DNA of 38,090 nt, from positions 1-38,090 of the forward strand of contig JAEYTB010000063.1 of the NCBI GenBank assembly GCA_023434205.1, in the 5' to 3' direction. Position numbers and translations under genes: made by a program. Under the pieces are notes generated by a model, which did no database searches, was not told where the DNA came from, and was given only the letters and a program-made list of their open reading frames with translations. The DNA comes from Planctomycetota bacterium. Its GTDB lineage: Bacteria; Planctomycetota; Phycisphaerae; Phycisphaerales; UBA1924. Shown in pieces: positions 33,887-38,090 of the stretch (positions within the stretch are counted from its first letter, which is position 1; every line of letters begins with the position of its first letter).

Positions 33887-34780
33887 TCAGTGCTTCAGCT
33901 TTCTAGCGCGGTTGAGCGCCACAACCTGCCGAACCACTGCGCCCGCAAGCTCTTGTGCGGTCACGTCCGCATCCAGTTTGAGCTGGACGGCATTGTCCTT
34001 GGTCTTTACCACGGTAAGTTGACCGTCGGCGCGACCCGTGACCTCCGCCGACCCATAGCCGTCCGCGGCCATGAGTATGGCCGCATCCCCGATCGGAGCC
34101 GGCGTCTGCTCGTTCACCGTACCAGCCTCAATCTTCCGAGCGATCTCGGGAGCGGTTGTGGGCACGCTGGAACCACTTCGCGCGGCCTCTCTGATCTGCA
34201 TCCTCTTCAGGCGTCGGTCGAGCACATAACGCTTCAAATCCGCCCAAAAGACAGAGAAGAGAGGATTTGGGGGCGTGACGCTCGCCTGAAGCTCGACGAC
34301 TTCGTCCAGCGTTGCGAGGCGGTGCACAAATCTCGCGTAGTCGGCGACCGGGTAGAGCTCGCATTCTACAAAGAAGCCGCCGTGGTAGGCCTCAATCAGC
34401 TCGGCGCACCGTGCGCGGAAGTCCTGCGCCCGTATCTCGTTCCACACGTGGTGGTGTCCAAAGATCGCGTGGCTGGGAAAATACACGAAGAGACTTCTGC
34501 CCCTCTGCATGTTGGGCTCTGGCTGGATTCTTACCTTATGAGTCGGTGGGTCGATGACCTCTACGACCGCTTCCGGCTCGTACTTCGCGAGGTAACCCGC
34601 CAGGTAAGGGTGCCTGACGGACCGGTAGGTGATTTCGCCTTCCACCGTGTTCACGATCGTCCAAGCGAAGTCACGCGACTCGATTGAAACCGACTCGCGG
34701 AGGGCCTTCGCGACGCCCTCAGCGTCAAGATTCCCGAGCTTGACAACGCGGGAAAGAAAGAACCGGGCTGATCGCGCCAT
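33887..34780 (-). CDS. Unrecognised 297-residue protein in the methyltransferase unit
   Basis: A soluble protein with no signal peptide. It begins MARSARFFLSRVVKLGNLDAEG, has a beta-rich N-terminal half with SRDFAWTIVNTVEGEITY, a VRIQPEPNMQRGRSLFVYFP segment and HAIFGHHHVW, a middle LQASVTPPNPLFSVFWADLK followed by a basic helix (DRRLKRMQIREAARSG), and a C-terminal beta/helix domain (AILMAADGYGSAEVTGRADG). The VTPPNPLF–W–L pattern reminds me of uncharacterised proteins found in phage-defence contexts (DUF4747-like), but I cannot confirm this. GGAG 6-7 nt upstream supports ATG 34780. It lies 19 nt after the methyltransferase gene and 2 nt before the membrane-protein gene. GC is below the local average. 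Confidence 0.72.
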   Translation of the reverse strand: MARSARFFLSRVVKLGNLDAEGVAKALRESVSIESRDFAWTIVNTVEGEITYRSVRHPYLAGYLAKYEPEAVVEVIDPPTHKVRIQPEPNMQRGRSLFVYFPSHAIFGHHHVWNEIRAQDFRARCAELIEAYHGGFFVECELYPVADYARFVHRLATLDEVVELQASVTPPNPLFSVFWADLKRYVLDRRLKRMQIREAARSGSSVPTTAPEIARKIEAGTVNEQTPAPIGDAAILMAADGYGSAEVTGRADGQLTVVKTKDNAVQLKLDADVTAQELAGAVVRQVVALNRARKLKH

Positions 34781-34799
34781 TGTGAACTCCGTTCGGGAC

Positions 34800-36410
34800 T
34801 CACATCTTCTGCACGTGCTGCTCGTCCAGAATCTCCTGCACCGTGAACAGCTTAATCAGTTTACCGGTTTTCTTGTAGAACGCGGCGGCCTCGGCCTCGG
34901 CGTCGGCGGTGTAGGAGAAGGCGACTATGAAGCCCTTGGCGCGGTCCTCGCGGTGCATGACGGCCTCGAAGGAGTCCACGTCGGGGCGGCCCACCTTGTC
35001 CATCTGCTTGACCTGCACGGGGAACCAGTCGCCCGCGAACATGTTGTTCTGGTCGGCGGGCTTCGTTCCTACGGGGAAGATGCGCCCGTCGATGCCCATG
35101 TCGCCCACCTGCACCTTGTTGGGGATGCCGTGGAGTGCGATGACGGCCCAGTTCTCGAACTCGAACGCGGGGATGGCCTTGAGCTTCGCGATCGTCCACG
35201 GGAGGTCCCTGACGATAAAGGCGTTTGGATTGTGCGACATCCAGAGTGGTTCACTCATTCGCATGCGGCAGACGTCGCGAAGCCGCTTGGCCATCACGTT
35301 GCAGGCGGTCGGGCTGAGGTCGATCCCGATCCATTGGCGTCGGAGGTTCTGTGCCGCGACCAACGCCGTACCGCAGCCGCAGAAGGCGTCCAAGACGATG
35401 TCGTTGGGGTTACTGCTCGCGCTGATGATCCGCTCGAGTAGTGCGAGGGGCTTCTGCGTCGGGTAGCCGAGGCGTTCTTTGGCGGTCTGGTTGAGCCGGT
35501 CGATGTCGGTCCACACGCTTCCGATCTGCACCATGCGCGCGGCAGGGTTGAACGGTTCCTCGTCAATGAGGCGTGGGAACCCACCGGCGCTCCCCTTGGT
35601 TTTGGGCCAATGGATGCGGCGGGCCTGGTCCCACTCGTCAAGCTGGGAGTGCGCGTATCCCCAGTGCCGCCCGAACTCAGTTGGGTTGAAGTCGCGCCAC
35701 GGGCGCCCGCTCTCGCCCTCCTTTGTCACGCCCGACCCGGTCAGGTCCGAGGTGTTGTACTTCTTGCCGTCGGCGCCGGTAATAAGCGTGTGCGGAGTTT
35801 TGGACTCGTCGCCGGGGAGCAGCAGCGGGTGGAAGGTGTAGCCCGTCCTGGCGCCCGTGTAGAAGAAGATGACGTCGTGCAGCCGAGGCCACTGGGACGG
35901 TTCGGTGCGGGAGTTCGTCCGCCTCCAAACGATCTCATTTTGAAAGTTGTTCTCCCCGAGCAGTTGGTCCAGCATCACCTTGACGTAGTGGCTGGCGTGC
36001 CAGTCGCAGTGGTAGTAGAAGCTGCCGGTCTTTTTGAGCACGCGGGCGAGCTCGACGCAGCGGGGGCGCATGTAGTCGATGTAGGCCTGGGTGCTGGCGT
36101 GGCGGTCCTCGAAGGCCCGCTTCTCCTTGGTCTCGCCCCAGAACACCTCGTAGTTGCGGTTGCTGTTGAAGGGCGGGTCGATGTAGACGAGGTCGATGCA
36201 GGCGTCGGGCAGCTTCTTGAGCTGCTCCAGGTTGTCGCCGCAGTAGATGACGCGGGTGTCCACGAGTGCGCTGGGGCGGCCGGGCTTGCCGGGCATGGTG
36301 GGCGTGGGGGTGGGGGCGGGCGCGGCCGGCGCGGGGGCGTGACCGTTCGGGATCGGCTTGGGCTTCTCCCGCGGTTCGGGCTTGGGGTCTTTCTTGCGTG
36401 CCTTGCTCAC
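34800..36410 (-). CDS. DNA methyltransferase (N6-A/N4-C, beta order) fused to an Mrr-like nuclease domain
   Basis: A 536-residue protein. GTG 36410 is chosen because TATCCT lies 6 nt upstream (leaderless pattern) and because an upstream extension would translate a minisatellite. Residues 1-48 are Lys/Pro-rich and disordered. The methyltransferase domain has catalytic motif IV DPPF (78-81) before SAM motif I DAFCGCGT (341-348), the beta-class order of PF01555 and type III Mod enzymes. Residues about 415-530 look like a PD-(D/E)xK restriction domain of the Mrr group: FENWAVIALHG, then GDMGIDG with Asp441, then VQVKQ with Gln466-x-Lys468, and GFIVAFSY. A single chain could thus modify and cut DNA, or cut modified DNA. 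It heads a three-gene unit. Target specificity is unknown. Confidence 0.85.
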   Translation of the reverse strand: MSKARKKDPKPEPREKPKPIPNGHAPAPAAPAPTPTPTMPGKPGRPSALVDTRVIYCGDNLEQLKKLPDACIDLVYIDPPFNSNRNYEVFWGETKEKRAFEDRHASTQAYIDYMRPRCVELARVLKKTGSFYYHCDWHASHYVKVMLDQLLGENNFQNEIVWRRTNSRTEPSQWPRLHDVIFFYTGARTGYTFHPLLLPGDESKTPHTLITGADGKKYNTSDLTGSGVTKEGESGRPWRDFNPTEFGRHWGYAHSQLDEWDQARRIHWPKTKGSAGGFPRLIDEEPFNPAARMVQIGSVWTDIDRLNQTAKERLGYPTQKPLALLERIISASSNPNDIVLDAFCGCGTALVAAQNLRRQWIGIDLSPTACNVMAKRLRDVCRMRMSEPLWMSHNPNAFIVRDLPWTIAKLKAIPAFEFENWAVIALHGIPNKVQVGDMGIDGRIFPVGTKPADQNNMFAGDWFPVQVKQMDKVGRPDVDSFEAVMHREDRAKGFIVAFSYTADAEAEAAAFYKKTGKLIKLFTVQEILDEQHVQKM

Positions 36411-36416
36411 GGGCTC

Positions 36417-36422
36417 AGGATA
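36417..36422 (-). promoter_or_regulatory. Predicted -10 hexamer TATCCT of a leaderless promoter (methyltransferase unit)
   Basis: On the minus strand TATCCT is followed by 6 nt (gagccc) and GTG 36410. It would drive the methyltransferase, 297-residue and membrane-protein genes. Confidence 0.5.
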
Positions 36423-36487
36423 CCCAATCCGCCGCATCGCCGCACGAACGCCGAACCGACAGGAAGTTGAGGGGTGGGACCTGCGGG

Positions 36488-36670
36488 CGGGCCCGGCGGA
36501 TCGGTCGGCGCGCCCGGAGGATCGGCGAGCGCGCCTGGGGGCGCGCTGAGCGCGCCCGGAGGATCGGCGAGCGCGCCTGGAGGCGCGCTCAGCGCGCCCG
36601 GAGGATCGGCGAGCGCGCCTGGAGGAGCGCTGAGCGCGCCCGGAGGCGCGCGGAGCGCGCCTGGAGGCGC
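36488..36670. repeat. 21-nt minisatellite, about nine copies
   Basis: Units of exactly 21 nt alternate between a CGCGCCCGGAGGATCGGC… form and a CGCGCCTGGAGGCGCGC… form, so a 42-nt super-unit repeats about three times before degenerating. The first copy (36488-36508) and last copies are divergent. There are no spacers, so this is not CRISPR. It lies in the 400-nt gap (36411-36810) between the divergent methyltransferase gene and the 108-residue gene; I see no convincing gene there, although the multiple-of-three unit keeps several frames open. Confidence 0.9.
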
Positions 36671-36798
36671 AAAGACAAATCGTCCCGCCCATAACCGCAA
36701 AAACCGCGTTGGGGGCGTTGGAATGGGGGTTGGGGGGTTGGGCTCGGTGTTCCGTCTGGGCGGCGGTCCGCCTGCCGGAACCGCACCGCACGGGTTCC

Positions 36799-36804
36799 TA
36801 ATGT
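36799..36804 (+). promoter_or_regulatory. Predicted -10 hexamer TAATGT of a leaderless promoter
   Basis: TAATGT is followed by 6 nt (tcttcc) and GTG 36811; no Shine-Dalgarno is visible. Confidence 0.45.
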
Positions 36805-36810
36805 TCTTCC

Positions 36811-37137
36811 GTGAGGCTCAGATACGGCGTATTCATCACCAAGGAACCCATCCGCAACCCGGTGTTGGCGCTGGTGTGGCGGGTCTTCCGGGTCCCCGCG
36901 CTGCTGGGCGTGTCCTGCTCGATGTTTGTGCTGGTGGGGGTGGGCTCCTTGTTCGGCGCGTACGCGGTGCTCGCTCAGGGCGTGCTCCTCGGGGCCATGG
37001 TCCTGCTGATCACGGCCAGCTCCGTGCAGTTGTGGCGAGCCCAGCGGACCGTTTACATTGAGTTCGTGTTCGCGTACATGGGCCTGTGCCTCGCGGCTTT
37101 CTACATCGTGTGGCAGTTGATGAGGCAGTCGCCGTAG
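36811..37137 (+). CDS. Small membrane protein, unrecognised
   Basis: A 108-residue protein with three hydrophobic stretches (about 31-50, 53-72 and 85-103: GVSCSMFVLVGVGSLFGAY, LAQGVLLGAMVLLITASS, FVFAYMGLCLAAFYIVW) after a basic N-terminus MRLRYGVFITKEPIRNP. No family is recognised. GTG 36811 is supported by the TAATGT hexamer 6 nt upstream. It is followed 34 nt later by another tiny membrane-protein gene on the same strand, which has its own hexamer. Confidence 0.6.
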   Translation: MRLRYGVFITKEPIRNPVLALVWRVFRVPALLGVSCSMFVLVGVGSLFGAYAVLAQGVLLGAMVLLITASSVQLWRAQRTVYIEFVFAYMGLCLAAFYIVWQLMRQSP

Positions 37138-37159
37138 CCGGGACAACGCCTGCCGGCGC

Positions 37160-37165
37160 TACAGT
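37160..37165 (+). promoter_or_regulatory. Predicted -10 hexamer TACAGT of a leaderless promoter
   Basis: TACAGT is followed by 6 nt (ttgtgc) and ATG 37172. No ribosome-binding site is present. Confidence 0.5.
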
Positions 37166-37171
37166 TTGTGC

Positions 37172-37330
37172 ATGCCCGGGCACCTGCAACGCTGGTTGAC
37201 CAACCGGCTGTCGCGGAACTTCGACCCGCGGTGGCGTGCGGGCGAGCGGCGGCGGCGGCCCCAACTGATTGCGCTCGGGTTCCTCATCGCGATCGTTGCG
37301 ATGGTCCTAATCTGGCTGATCGAGCGGTAG
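37172..37330 (+). CDS. 52-residue single-span membrane protein
   Basis: A short gene not recognised as a known family. The N-terminal 30 residues are very basic (MPGHLQRWLTNRLSRNF, then an Arg-rich ERRRRP), followed by one strong transmembrane helix LIALGFLIAIVAMVLIWLI and a short ER end. Positive residues before the helix predict an N-in topology. Support for it being real comes from the exact TACAGT-6 nt-ATG promoter layout shared with other genes, a coherent topology and a clean TAG stop. Function is unknown. Confidence 0.6.
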   Translation: MPGHLQRWLTNRLSRNFDPRWRAGERRRRPQLIALGFLIAIVAMVLIWLIER

Positions 37331-37373
37331 TCCAGCACGGCCCGAGGACGGGCCCGTGGCACCCCCACCCCCT

Positions 37374-37450
37374 CACCTCTTCACCTGCTCACCTCTTCAC
37401 CTCTTCACGCTTCGCGCCTTCGCTCCCCTTCGCGCCCTTCGCGTTCAAAA
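37374..37450. repeat. Direct repeats: 8-nt CACCTCTT array and TTCGCG-type array
   Basis: 37374-37408 holds four copies of an 8-nt unit (CACCTCTT, one CACCTGCT). 37409-37450 holds CTTCGCGCC-like copies ending CTTCGCGTTCAAAA. Read on the minus strand the latter begins TTTTGAACGCGAAGGGCGCG, similar in design to the TTTGAACGCAGAGG arms of the 32306-32550 element. Both elements lie between convergent gene ends. No gene is seen in 37331-37458. Confidence 0.65.
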
Positions 37451-37458
37451 GTCCCCGC

Positions 37459-38090
37459 CTACCGCGGCCGCATCCGCTCCTTGTCCTCCTGCACCGCCTT
37501 CTTGCGTTCCTCCTCGGTGGCGGGGCGGATGGGGACGATGGTGGGGGCCTCGCGGTCGGGGTTGGGGGCGGTTTCGACTTCGTCGCCCTTGGGCTGCGTG
37601 ACGATGAGGTCGCGGTCCTCGGGGCTCTCGGGGCGGCGGGAGACCTCCGCGGCGGACTGGGCGCCCAGGATCTGGAGCTTGAGCTTGTCGGTCTCCTTGG
37701 CGAAGGCGGCGCGGGTCGCGCCCCCGTCCACGATCGCCGCGAGCGCGCCCACGACCTGGGAGTAGGACATGTTGAGGCCGCTGCGGGGGTCGTCGGGCGT
37801 GGACGTGCGGGCCATGTAGTCGATGAGCTGCGGCAGCCCGCCCTTGACGCGGTGCGTCGCGGGGCGCTCGCCGCCCCCACGGTTGGAGGAGGGCTTGTAG
37901 TAGATGCGCGTGACGTCGCTGCCCTCGTCCGCCGAGAGCATGAGCTGGTTGTCCCACGCCGTGGCGACGCTGGGGCGGCGGAGCGACTGGTCGGCGCCGA
38001 ACAGCACCACCCGCGGCTGGCCCTGCTGGCTGATGTAGATCAGCGGGTCGCCCACCGCCACCGTGTCGAGGAAGAACTTGTCCGCCACGT
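37459..38090 (-). CDS. Unrecognised protein, 5' end beyond the window
   Basis: At least 209 residues of an incomplete gene; the frame is open to the window edge, and the GTG at 38088 is unlikely to be the real start because the sequence begins in the middle of a regular beta domain (FFLDTVAVGDPLIYISQQGQ, VVLFGADQSLRRPSV, NQLMLSADEGSDVTRIYY). A helical region (GLNMSYSQVVGALAAIVDGG, FAKETDKLKLQILGAQ) follows, and the end is a charged, Pro-rich tail (RPESPEDRDL, REAPTIVPIRP, EEERKKAVQEDKERMRPR). I recall similar C-termini in large planctomycete proteins, possibly flagellar P-ring-like, but do not assign it. It ends next to the repeat array at 37374-37450. Confidence 0.65.
   Translation of the reverse strand, partial: VADKFFLDTVAVGDPLIYISQQGQPRVVLFGADQSLRRPSVATAWDNQLMLSADEGSDVTRIYYKPSSNRGGGERPATHRVKGGLPQLIDYMARTSTPDDPRSGLNMSYSQVVGALAAIVDGGATRAAFAKETDKLKLQILGAQSAAEVSRRPESPEDRDLIVTQPKGDEVETAPNPDREAPTIVPIRPATEEERKKAVQEDKERMRPR

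Noticed and set aside
36488..36670. CRISPR array
   Set aside because: Units are directly adjacent with no unique spacers, and no cas genes are present.
36411..36791. N-terminal extension of the DNA methyltransferase upstream of GTG 36410
   Set aside because: It would translate the minisatellite into Arg/Ser-rich repeats not seen in methyltransferases, and the TATCCT-6 nt-GTG layout supports 36410.
36474..37061. Plus-strand frame encoding S-A-P-G-G-x heptads through the minisatellite
   Set aside because: The repeat unit is a multiple of three, so several frames stay open by default; the frame then overlaps the 108-residue membrane protein and has neither a promoter hexamer nor a ribosome-binding site.

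Overview
The window is a GC-rich (about 70% by eye), densely packed bacterial chromosome segment, most probably from a planctomycete of the class Phycisphaerae. The evidence is indirect: a secreted amylase ends in two near-identical D-G-D-G-D repeats of the 'GC-type dockerin' kind, prepilin-like proteins and secreted HEAT-repeat proteins are abundant, and the 227-residue protein at 32560-33243 looks like a family I associate with planctomycetes. No rRNA, tRNA or CRISPR array was seen.

Layout. (1) 1-10461 is a carbohydrate locus: permease, lipoprotein solute-binding protein and double-ATPase of a ribose-type sugar importer, then a GH31 alpha-glucosidase, a large secreted GH13 alpha-amylase with a C-terminal dockerin-like anchor, and a second secreted GH13 enzyme. 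Together they suggest extracellular alpha-glucan breakdown coupled to sugar uptake. (2) 10512-14040 holds a DUF4272 protein, a dicarboxylate/glutamate symporter, a DUF892 ferritin-like protein with a basic low-complexity tail, and an HTH-receiver regulator. (3) 14397-20635 holds a secreted HEAT-repeat protein with an embedded receiver-like segment, a cluster of three prepilin-like genes with two small exported or membrane proteins, and a membrane PP2C/SpoIIE phosphatase. (4) 20607-21762 holds a MazG-like pyrophosphohydrolase and a lower-GC two-gene unit resembling a nucleotidyltransferase toxin-antitoxin module. (5) 21882-26282 holds rpsL-rpsG with a strong terminator, then a ThiF/MoeB-like E1 enzyme, nadB and a lipoprotein. 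(6) 26290-32293 holds a membrane-anchored methyltransferase, an M28 peptidase with a PDZ domain, and gcvP. (7) 32294-38090 is accessory: a nested inverted-repeat element, a fibronectin-like protein, a lower-GC three-gene unit (DNA methyltransferase fused to an Mrr-like nuclease domain, an unrecognised protein and a four-helix membrane protein), a 21-nt minisatellite, two tiny membrane-protein genes and a truncated gene at the edge.

The most interesting signals are: a recurring promoter layout in which a TANNNT hexamer ends about 6 nt before the start codon, predicting leaderless mRNAs for about a third of the genes; the methyltransferase-nuclease three-gene unit as a candidate defence system; a perfect palindrome apparently inserted in frame inside gcvP; and repeat elements sitting between convergent gene ends.
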